Notes: a model not told the origin generated them from the letters alone. Positions 31,702 through 40,936 are shown, counted from the first letter of the stretch. The stretch is DNA of 64,000 bases from Ruoffia tabacinasalis (GCF_042652985.1 NZ_JBHSHQ010000004.1:1-64000), one strand, 5' to 3'. A program made the numbers and translations.

Positions 31702-34182
31702 ATGTTTGAAGAATTATTTACTGAAAGTGCTCGCCAAGTAATGATTTTTGCTGCTGAGCAAGCGTATTACTTAAGACATCAGGCTGTGGGCACAGAACAT
31801 ATCTTATTAGGTCTAGCTCGTGAAGAGTCAGGTATTGCTGGGAAAGCTTTACGTGGTATGGGCGCAGACTACCAAACGTTACTAACTGAATTAGAAATTA
31901 TTCACGGTAAAGTGAATGCTCCACGTATGCAAGGGGATATTGTTATTCCATACTCACCACGTGCGAAGAAAATTATTATGAATGCATCGAATGATGCGAA
32001 ACGTTTAGGTGTGCCAAAAGTTGGAACAGAGCATTTATTACTAGGCATGTTAAAAGAAGAAATCTTAGCAACAGTTCTATTAAAGAACTTAGGTATCAAC
32101 TTAAATGAATTAAGAAAAACAATCTACGAAATGGTTGGTGTGAACGATTCAACAGGACGCGTTCAAAATGGCCGTCGTGGACGTCAAAAACAACAACAGC
32201 AACAAAATGGAGTAGCAAGTTCGACAACACCAACTTTAGATTCACTTGCACGTGACTTAACACAATTAGCGCGTGACGGGAAGTTAGATCCAGTGGTTGG
32301 ACGTGCGAATGAAATACGTCGTATCGTACAAATTGTTAGTCGCCGTTCAAAAAATAACCCCGTATTAGTCGGGGAACCTGGTGTTGGTAAAACTGCAATT
32401 GCCGAAGGTCTAGCAGAACGTATTGTATCTGGTGGAGTGCCTGAAAACATTGCTAACAAACGTTTAATGATGTTAGATATGGGTTCTCTTGTTGCGGGAA
32501 CGAAATACCGTGGTGAATTCGAAGAACGTATGAAGAAAATCATTGAAGAAATTACCGAAGATGGTTATACAATTCTCTTCATTGATGAGTTACATACATT
32601 AATTGGGGCAGGATCAGCCGAAGGTGCTGTTGACGCAGCAAACATCCTGAAACCAGCATTAGCTCGTGGAGAAATTCAAATCATTGGTGCAACTACTTTA
32701 GATGAATATCAAAAACACATTGAAAAAGATGCAGCCTTAGAACGTCGTTTCTCTAAAGTTCAAATCGATGAGCCAACTCAACAAGAGTCTGTTCAAATTA
32801 TTCATGGACTTAAAGAACGTTACGAAAAACACCACAATGTAGAAATTACTGATGAAGCGGTCGAAGCAGCGGTTAAATTAAGTACACGTTACTTAACTGA
32901 ACGTCGCTTACCAGATAAAGCCGTTGATTTAATTGATGAGGCCTCAGCTAAAGTACGTATTGATGCAACGACGCACAGTACAAACTTAAGCGACCTTGAG
33001 AAAAAATTAGGCGAATTATCCGATAAAAAAGAAAAAGCTATCTTAGCCCGTGATTTTGACACTGCAGCCAAAATCCGTGAAGAAGAACAAAAAGTTGAAA
33101 CTCAAATCGAAGCAGCTGCGAAAGCAGAAAGCAAAGATAAGGGTGAAGGTGAAGCAATTCTTAAAGTGGGTCCTGAAGATATCGCAGAAGTAATTACTAT
33201 TTCAACAGGTATCCCAGTAAAACAATTAGATACTGCCGAATCAAAACGTCTTGTTCACTTAGAAGAAGAGTTGCATGAACGTGTTATCGGTCAAGATGAT
33301 GCTGTTGTATCAGTATCTAAAGCGATCCGCCGCGCATACAGTGGCTTGAAGAGTCCTAAACGACCAATTGGGTCATTTATGTTCTTAGGCCCAACTGGGG
33401 TAGGTAAGACAGAATTAGCGAAAGCTTTAGCTTCATCTATCTTTGGTAGCGAGGACAATATGATCCGTGTGGATATGTCTGAATACATGGAAAAACACAG
33501 TGTGTCTCGTTTAGTAGGTTCACCTCCAGGATACGTTGGTTATGATGAAGCAGGTCAATTGACTGAGCAAGTTCGTCAAAAACCTTACAGTGTGATTCTC
33601 TTAGATGAGGTTGAAAAAGCCCATCCAGATGTATTTAACATGTTATTACAAGTATTTGATGATGGTCATATGACAGATGGTAAAGGGCGTCGTGTCGACT
33701 TCCGTAACACAATTATCATCATGACTTCGAACATGGGAGCAACAGCTCTTCGTGATGACAAGTCAGTCGGATTCGGTGCTGTGGACTATACAGATGACTT
33801 CAAGGCAATGGAAGCACGCGTTATGGAAGAAGTAAAACGTGGATTCCGTCCAGAATTCATTAACCGTATTGACGAAATTATTGTCTTCCACCCATTATCT
33901 AAAGATCAAATTAAAGAGATTGTTAAATTACAAGCGCAAGATATCATCAACCGTCTACATGATCTTGAGATTGAAGCCCGTGTAACAGAGACAGCTCTAG
34001 AAATTATTGCTGACGCTGGCTTCGATCCAGAATATGGAGCAAGACCAATCCGTCGCGCAATTCAAAAACAAATAGAAGACGAGTTAAGTGAAATGATGCT
34101 AAGTGGAGATATCAAATTAGGTGATAACATCACCATTGGTGGCCGCCAAGGAGCAATCAATATCAATAACCGTTCTAAATAA
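31702..34182 (+). CDS. clpC: ATP-dependent Clp protease ATP-binding subunit ClpC
   Basis: 826 residues of the Hsp100 ClpC type. The tandem Clp N-domain repeats occupy 1-145, followed by a Q-rich linker. The first AAA+ module has Walker A GEPGVGKTA; a middle UVR-like coil (about 420-460, ILARDFDTAAKIREEE) precedes the second module with GPTGVGKTE. It unfolds substrates for ClpP, often with adaptor help. GAGGTG precedes ATG 31702. It is the second gene of a CtsR-controlled operon and is closed by a terminator. Confidence 0.96.
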   Translation: MFEELFTESARQVMIFAAEQAYYLRHQAVGTEHILLGLAREESGIAGKALRGMGADYQTLLTELEIIHGKVNAPRMQGDIVIPYSPRAKKIIMNASNDAKRLGVPKVGTEHLLLGMLKEEILATVLLKNLGINLNELRKTIYEMVGVNDSTGRVQNGRRGRQKQQQQQNGVASSTTPTLDSLARDLTQLARDGKLDPVVGRANEIRRIVQIVSRRSKNNPVLVGEPGVGKTAIAEGLAERIVSGGVPENIANKRLMMLDMGSLVAGTKYRGEFEERMKKIIEEITEDGYTILFIDELHTLIGAGSAEGAVDAANILKPALARGEIQIIGATTLDEYQKHIEKDAALERRFSKVQIDEPTQQESVQIIHGLKERYEKHHNVEITDEAVEAAVKLSTRYLTERRLPDKAVDLIDEASAKVRIDATTHSTNLSDLEKKLGELSDKKEKAILARDFDTAAKIREEEQKVETQIEAAAKAESKDKGEGEAILKVGPEDIAEVITISTGIPVKQLDTAESKRLVHLEEELHERVIGQDDAVVSVSKAIRRAYSGLKSPKRPIGSFMFLGPTGVGKTELAKALASSIFGSEDNMIRVDMSEYMEKHSVSRLVGSPPGYVGYDEAGQLTEQVRQKPYSVILLDEVEKAHPDVFNMLLQVFDDGHMTDGKGRRVDFRNTIIIMTSNMGATALRDDKSVGFGAVDYTDDFKAMEARVMEEVKRGFRPEFINRIDEIIVFHPLSKDQIKEIVKLQAQDIINRLHDLEIEARVTETALEIIADAGFDPEYGARPIRRAIQKQIEDELSEMMLSGDIKLGDNITIGGRQGAININNRSK

Positions 34183-34190
34183 TACAGATG

Positions 34191-34232
34191 AATCGTGTCG
34201 GTGAGAGAAATCTCGCTGGCACGATTTTTTTC
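34191..34232 (+). terminator. Terminator of ctsR-clpC
   Basis: A 16-bp stem with a GAAA loop (34191-34206 with 34211-34226), followed by a T run. Confidence 0.9.
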
Positions 34233-34240
34233 TGTGACAA

Positions 34241-34480
34241 GAGCCAAACGGCGAATCCATTTGTCTTAAGTTAGCTCAACTAAAGCCAAACCGCAAGTCC
34301 ATTTGTCTTGAGTTAGCTCAACTAAAGAAGAACCGCAAGTCCATTTGTCTTGAGTTAGCTCAACTAGAGCCAAACGGCGAATCCATTTGTCTTGAGTTAG
34401 CTGAACTAAAGACGAACCGCAGGTCCATTTGTCTTGAGTTAGCTCAACTAAAGACGAACCGCAAGTCCATTTGTCTTAAG
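34241..34480. repeat. 42-bp intergenic tandem repeat array (family D)
   Basis: TCCATTTGTCTT recurs at 34256, 34298, 34340, 34382, 34424 and 34466, always 42 bases apart. Units alternate between two subtypes, with either GCCAAACGGCGAA or GACGAACCGCAAG before the core. Each carries a small TTGAG-TTAG-CTCAA hairpin. There is no open frame, and the array lies between two opposing terminators. Confidence 0.92.
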
Positions 34481-34493
34481 ATCCAAAAAGCAT

Positions 34494-34527
34494 AAAAAAC
34501 ACCAAACTTCAGAAAAGTCTGGTGTTT
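34494..34527 (-). terminator. Terminator of the AEC transporter gene
   Basis: Read on the minus strand, AAACACCAGACTT (34527-34515) pairs with AAGTTTGGTGTTT (34509-34497), then T-rich bases. Confidence 0.85.
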
Positions 34528-34545
34528 CCTTGATAGCCCATCGTA

Positions 34546-35487
34546 TTAGAAATAAGCTAAACTCTTTAAAATCATAATAAACACAACTAGCGAGAACATT
34601 GAAGCGACCGTTGTGAAGACAACAATTTGGTTTGCTAAATCGCCATCACCGCCGGCGACAACTGCTTGAGCATAACTAGATACAGCCGTTGGTCCAGCCG
34701 TCGCGATTAAGACTGATATTAAGTCAGCTCCACGAAAGTCTAATAAACCACCTGCAATAAATAAAGCAATCGTAGGAATAATTACTAATCGTGCAAGAAC
34801 AGTTCCGTAAAGAGACCAGTCAGCATCCTTTAATTTACCAAAGTTAAACGTTCCACCCATAACAATGAGTGCAAGCGGCGTCGTCATACGTGTTAAATTT
34901 CCCATCGTCGTTTCAATCACATTAGGGAACTTGAATCCTAATACCGCAACAATTACCCCTGCGCAAGTAAAGATAACCATTGGGTTAGTCAATACTTGTT
35001 TAATTGTTCGTTTCAATGAGAATTTCTCATCAGTATAAATTGAAAAAGCAATTACAGAGAAGATATTATTTAAAGGTACAATGGTTGCTAGAACAATCGT
35101 TACCATCCCTAAATTTTCTTGACCGAGTAAAGCTATTCCCATTGGTAAACCGAATAAAATCGCGTTTGAACGAATCGAACCTTGAAGAATGACCCCTCGT
35201 TTTGCATTTGATTTTTCGAAAATAGGTACAATAAAAGCCAAAATAATAAATGCAACAATAGCAAAAATAATGTTAAAAGATAAAGTTAACCCATTAAAAT
35301 CCGTCGCAATATTCGTATTATAAACATTTGAGAATAAATTCAATGGCAGTAAAATAGAAAAAATCGCTTTATTAAACTGAGCATAAGCGTCTTGTTTAAT
35401 GAAACCTGCGCGTGTAAAAAACTGACCTAAAGCCATGTAAAGCATCATTGGCATGACTGCATTGAATCCGATCATAAAATTGTCCAA
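34546..35487 (-). CDS. AEC family transporter (auxin efflux carrier / malate permease type)
   Basis: 313 residues with about ten hydrophobic segments in two five-helix halves, as in the bile/arsenite/riboflavin transporter superfamily AEC branch. Bacterial members carry malate or other organic acids; the substrate cannot be told here. The start is TTG at 35487 on the minus strand with AAGGAG (35501-35496) upstream. Transcribed alone, divergent from the B12 uptake genes. Confidence 0.85.
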   Translation of the reverse strand: MDNFMIGFNAVMPMMLYMALGQFFTRAGFIKQDAYAQFNKAIFSILLPLNLFSNVYNTNIATDFNGLTLSFNIIFAIVAFIILAFIVPIFEKSNAKRGVILQGSIRSNAILFGLPMGIALLGQENLGMVTIVLATIVPLNNIFSVIAFSIYTDEKFSLKRTIKQVLTNPMVIFTCAGVIVAVLGFKFPNVIETTMGNLTRMTTPLALIVMGGTFNFGKLKDADWSLYGTVLARLVIIPTIALFIAGGLLDFRGADLISVLIATAGPTAVSSYAQAVVAGGDGDLANQIVVFTTVASMFSLVVFIMILKSLAYF

Positions 35488-35654
35488 TCAATTAACTCCT
35501 TCGTCTAAAAATTTGCAATCAAAAAATGCGAATATAAAGATTATAATACTCAATTCATCATTTGACCAATTATTTTTACTGACAATTAACTTGCATTGTC
35601 CTTCATTAATAATTATTATAAAGAGAGATAGATACAAATTTAAAGTAGTTTGAA

Positions 35655-35815
35655 TATGGAAGTTCGGTTAAATTCCGAGACGGTCCCGCCACTGTAATCA
35701 TGCGAAAAGCATGGAGTCAGATCTTTATTCAAGCATACTTATCCGACATACTATTTCGAGGCAAAATAGTGAGTGATATCCGATCCATTCGAATAAACCC
35801 ATGCTTTTCTCTCCA
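35655..35815 (+). promoter_or_regulatory. Cobalamin riboswitch
   Basis: The conserved core GGTTAAATTCCGAGACGG, then TCCCGCCACTGTAA, is at about 35666-35696, followed by a CATGC/GCATG hairpin and AGTCAGA, all diagnostic of B12 riboswitches. The downstream segment CCATGCTTTTC (35799-35809) is an exact 11-base complement of GAAAAGCATGG (35704-35714) inside the aptamer, a likely switch between ligand-bound and free forms. It precedes the B12 uptake genes, so B12 should lower their expression. Confidence 0.93.
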
Positions 35816-35871
35816 AATAGTTTGAAGTGAATACTGTCATCTGTCACAAAATCATATGGGAGGCATTTAGA

Positions 35872-36276
35872 ATGAAAAAATGGTTACTATTATTAGCGTC
35901 AACTTTAGTATTAGTTGGTTGTGGTGAAACGACACAGACAGAAGAAGTTACTTCAACACCGGTTGAATCAAGTGAACAAGCGGTATTAGCTGAAGTGACT
36001 GTATCAGTAACAGTTGATGGAGAAGAAATTGACGAAGGCGAACAAGTTCTAGAAGTTGAAGAAGGTGCGATTCTATTAGATGTGATGAAAGAGCATTATG
36101 AACTTGAAGAAGCTGACGGCTTTATCTCTGCAATTAACGGACATGAACAAGATGAAGAGGCAGGGAAATACTGGTTGTTTGACTTAAACGGAGAGATGGC
36201 TGAAGTTGGAGCGGCTGAATTAGAGTTATCAGACGGTGACTTAGTCGAGTGGAAACTTGAAGCCTTCGAAGGATGA
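35872..36276 (+). CDS. DUF4430 lipoprotein (transcobalamin-like domain), probable B12 capture protein
   Basis: 134 residues. Lipoprotein signal with lipobox LVGC (cysteine at residue 18), an acidic Thr/Glu linker, then a DUF4430 domain (about 45-134) with the typical ILLDVMKEHYELE start and YWLFDLNGE motif. DUF4430 is the beta-domain fold of transcobalamin and intrinsic factor, and related bacterial lipoproteins accompany cobalamin transporters. The start is ATG 35872 after GGGAGG; the frame from 35827 lies in the riboswitch tail. Its stop overlaps the ECF component start. Confidence 0.85.
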   Translation: MKKWLLLLASTLVLVGCGETTQTEEVTSTPVESSEQAVLAEVTVSVTVDGEEIDEGEQVLEVEEGAILLDVMKEHYELEEADGFISAINGHEQDEEAGKYWLFDLNGEMAEVGAAELELSDGDLVEWKLEAFEG

Positions 36277-36809
36277 GTAAGTATTTCACAGTTAAGCGTC
36301 TAGCAGTACTGGCCTTACTGACCGCTCTGTGTCATATTGGGCGAATTGCCTTTCAATTTATACCAAATGTACAACCTGTCACAGTGATTTTAATAATTAT
36401 TACTTTAACGATGGGAACTTTGGATGGACTCCTAGTAGCCATCACTTCGATGGTCATTTCGAATATGCTACTTGGAATGGGTCCTTGGACACTTTATCAA
36501 ATTATGGCCTATGGCATCATTGTATTACTTACAAGTGCTCTAAAGGCTTTATACAATCGATTAAAGGACCATCAGAGTGCGCGAAGAGTAATCTTTGCGC
36601 TGTTCGCTGGAGCGACTGGATTAATTTACGGGTTTGTTATTTCACTATTTTCATCACAAATGTTTGGTGTCGTTAATTTCTGGGTTTATTATGCCCAAGG
36701 GATTTCATTTGATTTAATGCATGCGGCTGGGAATGTGGCCTTCTTTTTAGTGCTGGAGCCGACGCTGGTGCCAATTATTCAAAAACGATTTATGACTTCA
36801 AAAGGATAA
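36273..36809 (+). CDS. ECF transporter S component, probable cobalamin-specific
   Basis: 178 residues with about five or six membrane segments. The N-terminal AVLALLTALCHIGRIAF segment and the GxxDGLLVA-like pattern resemble ECF substrate-binding components of the CbrT type. Such proteins bind a vitamin and dock to a shared ECF energising module encoded elsewhere. The four-base ATGA overlap with the DUF4430 lipoprotein and the upstream B12 riboswitch indicate vitamin B12 as substrate. Confidence 0.85.
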   Translation: MSKYFTVKRLAVLALLTALCHIGRIAFQFIPNVQPVTVILIIITLTMGTLDGLLVAITSMVISNMLLGMGPWTLYQIMAYGIIVLLTSALKALYNRLKDHQSARRVIFALFAGATGLIYGFVISLFSSQMFGVVNFWVYYAQGISFDLMHAAGNVAFFLVLEPTLVPIIQKRFMTSKG

Positions 36810-36839
36810 CGAATAGGAAACGTTGAAACTGTAACACAT

Positions 36840-36875
36840 AAAAGAGCCATCAGAAATTTTTCTGATGGCTCTTTT
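36840..36875. terminator. Bidirectional terminator between convergent B12 genes
   Basis: AAAGAGCCATCAGAAA (36841-36856) is a perfect inverted repeat of the following bases, with A and T runs on either side, serving the ECF gene and the opposing adenosyltransferase gene. Confidence 0.9.
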
Positions 36876-36879
36876 GAAA

Positions 36880-37470
36880 TTATTTTGGTATATCTTTTTT
36901 TGTCAATTCAGTATGGAAGACACGTCCGCTTCGTTCATACAAGACGTCTTCGACACCAGCTTGGGTATTGGCCACACGTGCTAGGGCAAAGAAGTAATCA
37001 GATAGACGGTTAATAAACTTTAATACGTGCTGATTAATCGTCTGTTCTTGTTGCAAGCTAACAATCCGACGCTCGGCGCGTCTTGTAACGGTGCGTGCAA
37101 AGTGAAGTTGAGCAGCGAGTTGTGTTCCACCTGGTAAAATAAATGATTCAACTGTTGGAGGGATCGGTGCATACTCGTCGATGCGGCTTTCTAACCAAGT
37201 TACCAGGTCTGCATTCGTACGATATGGATACTTATCATGTTTTTCGGGTGTTGCTAAGTCATTACCGCAGTCGAATAAATAGTGTTGAATGCGCATGAGC
37301 TCTTCTTTCATATCACTAGGCGTTTCTTCTAAAGCAACAATCATCCCGATAATACTGTTTAATTCATCCACCGTTCCGTAAGCCTCGACTTGTTGGCTAT
37401 CTTTATGAACAGACTTTCCACCGATGATGCGAGTGGTACCGTGATCACCTGTCCGTGTGTAAATTTGCAT
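36880..37470 (-). CDS. pduO: Cob(I)yrinic acid a,c-diamide adenosyltransferase (PduO type)
   Basis: 196 residues of the PduO-type ATP:corrinoid adenosyltransferase family. The N terminus has the ATP-binding YTRTGDHGTTRIIGG region, and the C-terminal part has the RTVTRRAERR signature. It attaches the adenosyl group to reduced B12 to make AdoCbl. It is 14 bases downstream of nrdJ on the same strand, so it makes the cofactor that NrdJ uses. AAGGAG lies before the ATG. Confidence 0.93.
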   Translation of the reverse strand: MQIYTRTGDHGTTRIIGGKSVHKDSQQVEAYGTVDELNSIIGMIVALEETPSDMKEELMRIQHYLFDCGNDLATPEKHDKYPYRTNADLVTWLESRIDEYAPIPPTVESFILPGGTQLAAQLHFARTVTRRAERRIVSLQQEQTINQHVLKFINRLSDYFFALARVANTQAGVEDVLYERSGRVFHTELTKKDIPK

Positions 37471-37484
37471 GAGTATACTCCTTA

Positions 37485-40082
37485 TTATAAACCGCAGCGT
37501 AATTGTGCGTTACAGTTAGTACATGTATTACATCCACCAATATCTTGAACAATTCCACTACGACAAATTGGGCAAGTATCTCCGATATCTGAACCAAAAA
37601 CAACGTCATCTGTATGTCCCAGTGTTTTAACGTGCTCTGACTCAGCTAGGTCAACTAATTGTCTTAATTCGTTACTGTCATCAACGATACGCGCCTCTTC
37701 CATTGGGAATAATTCGATATTTTCTGCTTCATTCTCTTCAGCCGCAAGTGTTAATACTTGTGAGTCACGAGACCCATCCACATAGACCGTTCCACCTTTA
37801 GCGCCACCTTTGTATAAGCGTTCGTAAATACTTTGAACTTGGCTGACTTGGTAACCTTTAGGTGCGTTTACAGTCTTAGAAATTGAACTATCAACCCATC
37901 TTTGGATCGTTGTTTGAACATCAACGTGTGCTTCTGGCGCAAGTGACATAGCTTCAACGAAGAACTCTGGTAAATTTTCAGCGTCTGCTTCTGGGTGTGC
38001 ATCAAGATATTCTTGAACAATTTCAGCATTCACTTCGATAAATTTACCTAGTCGGCCACTACGGAAGTATTTGAAAGCAAAGTAAGGTTCTAATCCAGTT
38101 GCTACACCAACCATTGTTCCTGTACTTCCAGTTGGAGCGACAGTTAGTAAGTGTGAGTTACGAATACCGTGTTCTAAGACACCTTCACGGATATGATCCG
38201 GCATTTTTTGCATGTAGCCTGTTTGAACGAATTTTTGACGAAGAACTTGAGTTTCTTCATCATTTTCGCCGATTAAGAATGGGAAACTGCCTTTTTCTTT
38301 TGCTAAAGCAATCGATTCTTCGTAAGCAGATACTGCGATTGTTTTGAATACCTCATCAACAATTTTGTTTCCTTCTGCTGATCCATAAACGTGTTCAGTA
38401 TAGATGAGTAAGTCAGCTAAGCCCATAACACCTAGACCGATACGACGTTCGCCCAGGGCTTGTTTTTTATTTTCTTCTAGGAAATACGGTGTCGCGTCAA
38501 TCACGTTATCTTGCATACGTACACCAGTCTTCACTGTTTCAATTAATCGGTCATAATCCACAGTATGTGTGTCTTTATTTACCATATTCGCTAAGTTAAC
38601 GGCAGCTAAGTTACATACAGAGTATGGTGCTAAAGGTTGTTCACCACATGGGTTTGTCGCAACAACTTTTTGACCGTATGCTTTCGCATTTGTATCTTTA
38701 TTCGCATTATCAATAAAGAAAATTCCAGGCTCAGCTGAGTAAGTTGCACAAATATTAATTAATTTCCAAAGTTCTTTCGCTTTAATCGTACGGTAATCTC
38801 TAATGCCGTATCCTTGGTCAGCCCATTCACGTACATCACCGTGGTCTGGCCATTCTGCATTATAAGCAGCCATTTCAGCAGGTGTATAGTTCTCAACATC
38901 TGGGAATTTTAATGTCCAGTCGCCGTCCTGTTCAATGGCTTCCATAAAGTCATCTGTTAAAGTCACGGAGATATTTGCACCTGTTAAGAAATCAGGATTA
39001 TTAACACTGTAAGTACCGCCATCACGCAGTTTAGCTTCAGCGTCTTTGATATTTTGTTCTGAGAAGCCACCTAAACCAGGCATTGATTTGTAACGAACGA
39101 TATTTTCATACATTGATAATTCTGCTTGATTTAAAGGTGTGAATTTTAATTTCTCTTTGGCTAGAGTTTTGATTTGTTCATCATCTGTTTGTTCAATTAA
39201 GTATTGTAGAACGCGCGGGTTTTGCATTTTTGAGATAATAAATTCAATAATATCTGGATGCCAATCAGCTAACATAATCATCTGTGCACCACGACGGCTA
39301 CCACCTTGTTCCACAAGATGTGTTAGTTGAGCGATGTCATCCAACCAAGAAACTGAACCAGATGACTTCCCGTTCACCCCACGAGCGAGCGTATTTCTTG
39401 GACGTAGTGTTGAACCATTCGTACCCACGCCGCCTCCGCGACTCATAATTTCCATGACTTCTTTACGGTGATCTGAAATACCTTCACGTGAATCTGGAAT
39501 GAAAGGCATCACATAACAGTTAAAGTAAGTTACATCAGTATTTGTTCCTGCTCCGTAAAGCACACGACCCGCGGGAACAAAATTCATTTCTTTCAATTGT
39601 GTATAGTATTGACCATTTAATTCTTCGCGTTTAACCGCATCTGTTTCAACATCCGAAAGACCTTTGGCAGTACGCTTTGCGATCTGTTCAAAATAAATTT
39701 CTAACGGTTTATCAATCGTTTCGATCTTGCGAGTGACAAGTCCGGTCTTTTGTTCAGTTTTATCTTCTAACGAACCACGGTATTCTTCTTCAATCCAAAT
39801 AAGGACTTCGTTGTTAGCCGTATCAATGGATTGCACAATCCCAATCCCTCTCGCAGGGTATTTAGGATCTGCTTTAACCGTTAGGATAACAAGGTCTCCA
39901 ACCGCTAACGTTGATTTAGCTGCATCTTTGAATGAGTAGCGATCTAACATAACCATTCTTGAAACCCCACTGTGCGTAATATTCATATCGCTTGTCATAG
40001 GGAAGATTTGCGGAAATGCTTCGATAGCTTCATTTAATTGTTCTTTGTTCCATGTCACATGTTGATCTGTTGTTTGAGTCAT
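37485..40082 (-). CDS. nrdJ: Adenosylcobalamin-dependent (class II) ribonucleotide reductase
   Basis: 865 residues, the length of NrdJ-type enzymes. It has the radical barrel motifs NPCGEQPL (with the catalytic cysteine) and the PTGSTGTM loop. The C-terminal CPICRSG and CTNCNAQLRCG motifs are redox-active or metal-binding cysteines. It makes deoxyribonucleotides without oxygen need, using AdoCbl. The ATG at 40082 follows AAAGGGG. An NrdR-like box lies 35-50 bases upstream. With pduO it forms a two-gene operon facing the B12 uptake genes. Confidence 0.95.
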   Translation of the reverse strand: MTQTTDQHVTWNKEQLNEAIEAFPQIFPMTSDMNITHSGVSRMVMLDRYSFKDAAKSTLAVGDLVILTVKADPKYPARGIGIVQSIDTANNEVLIWIEEEYRGSLEDKTEQKTGLVTRKIETIDKPLEIYFEQIAKRTAKGLSDVETDAVKREELNGQYYTQLKEMNFVPAGRVLYGAGTNTDVTYFNCYVMPFIPDSREGISDHRKEVMEIMSRGGGVGTNGSTLRPRNTLARGVNGKSSGSVSWLDDIAQLTHLVEQGGSRRGAQMIMLADWHPDIIEFIISKMQNPRVLQYLIEQTDDEQIKTLAKEKLKFTPLNQAELSMYENIVRYKSMPGLGGFSEQNIKDAEAKLRDGGTYSVNNPDFLTGANISVTLTDDFMEAIEQDGDWTLKFPDVENYTPAEMAAYNAEWPDHGDVREWADQGYGIRDYRTIKAKELWKLINICATYSAEPGIFFIDNANKDTNAKAYGQKVVATNPCGEQPLAPYSVCNLAAVNLANMVNKDTHTVDYDRLIETVKTGVRMQDNVIDATPYFLEENKKQALGERRIGLGVMGLADLLIYTEHVYGSAEGNKIVDEVFKTIAVSAYEESIALAKEKGSFPFLIGENDEETQVLRQKFVQTGYMQKMPDHIREGVLEHGIRNSHLLTVAPTGSTGTMVGVATGLEPYFAFKYFRSGRLGKFIEVNAEIVQEYLDAHPEADAENLPEFFVEAMSLAPEAHVDVQTTIQRWVDSSISKTVNAPKGYQVSQVQSIYERLYKGGAKGGTVYVDGSRDSQVLTLAAEENEAENIELFPMEEARIVDDSNELRQLVDLAESEHVKTLGHTDDVVFGSDIGDTCPICRSGIVQDIGGCNTCTNCNAQLRCGL

Positions 40083-40115
40083 ATTTATATTACCCCTTTG
40101 TGAAAATGTTCCGTT

Positions 40116-40133
40116 AGCACTATATATTGTGCT
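40116..40133. promoter_or_regulatory. NrdR-type box upstream of nrdJ
   Basis: AGCACTATATATTGTGCT is an 18-base near-palindrome close to the NrdR consensus (AC-A/T-rich-GT core). On the minus strand ATGACA (40188-40183) and a TAATAC/CATAAT -10 near 40165 could be the nrdJ promoter. The rest of 40134-40447 is AT-rich. It has a GCAATAT/ATATTGC hairpin (40315-40336) and a TATAAT at 40380, and no gene that I can support. Confidence 0.65.
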
Positions 40134-40447
40134 GCTACTGTATTCTAACCCAACATGTCGTATTATGCTAGGATAAAATTATTGTCATAGTTTTTTGTTC
40201 GCCTTTTGTTCGCACAAATCTTGCTAGATGAGGCTAAGCGATATTAAATAAATTTTCAACTATCAATTTTAAAAATAAATTTAATACAATAATGCGTTCT
40301 AATAGTATCTTACCGCAATATACTATAAAATATTGCTTCCAGCCACGGCGTATTAATAGGTTGTGATAGCGTTTTATGCTATAATATACTTATCAATTGA
40401 ATATGAAGATGTTATAAATTTATATAGCATAAAAGGAGGAAATTTAA

Positions 40448-40801
40448 ATGAGTAAAAAAGGAAATAATGTGTCACTTGGCTTAGTATTACTAGGTTCAGC
40501 TGCGGCAGTTGCTGGAATTGCAGCAATGATGTACTATAACGATGACGTTCGTCATAGAGTTGAAGGTGTTGTGAACCGTGAACGCGCTAAATTATTTGTA
40601 AAACATAAATTAAATGGTTCAGATAGTTTAGTAAATGCTGTTGATAACTTAAGTGATTCTGAAGTAAACACAATCGTTAAGTTAGCAAGTGGTGCTGGAA
40701 ACGTGAAAGACCAAGCATCTGATGCGTTCTCTTCAATTATGGATCGTGCAAAAGACATGTCTTCTGACGTGACTGACCGCGTTCAAGAGTATTTTGAATA
40801 A
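40448..40801 (+). CDS. Small membrane-anchored stress-type protein (YtxH-like)
   Basis: 117 residues: one N-terminal Ala/Gly-rich membrane segment (about 8-30) and a charged helical remainder with repeated DRAKDMSSDVTDRVQEY-like heptads. The layout resembles YtxH/general stress proteins. GGAGG precedes ATG 40448. Function unknown; it appears to be transcribed alone, ending at a terminator. Confidence 0.7.
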   Translation: MSKKGNNVSLGLVLLGSAAAVAGIAAMMYYNDDVRHRVEGVVNRERAKLFVKHKLNGSDSLVNAVDNLSDSEVNTIVKLASGAGNVKDQASDAFSSIMDRAKDMSSDVTDRVQEYFE

Positions 40802-40822
40802 TCTCTAAAAGAGTTAATAAAT

Positions 40823-40872
40823 CCGAGTGAATCATGTACACTGAAGAGTGAAGTGGTTTGCTCGGTTTTTTT
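40823..40872 (+). terminator. Terminator after the small membrane protein gene
   Basis: CCGAG (40823-40827) with CTCGG (40861-40865), extended by AATCA/TGGTT inside, then seven T. Confidence 0.7.
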
Positions 40873-40936
40873 GTGTATGAAAATACTTAAAGCTGTGCAT
40901 AACGAATGAAGAGAAGTAAACAATCCGAGGTGAAAT

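Noticed and set aside
32184..32543. Minus-strand frame inside clpC
   Set aside because: It overlaps the conserved first AAA+ module; Phe/Cys runs reflect the complement of the Gln-rich linker.
34241..34480. CRISPR array
   Set aside because: The whole 42-bp unit is repeated, with no unique spacers of constant length, and no cas genes are nearby. It is a plain tandem array.
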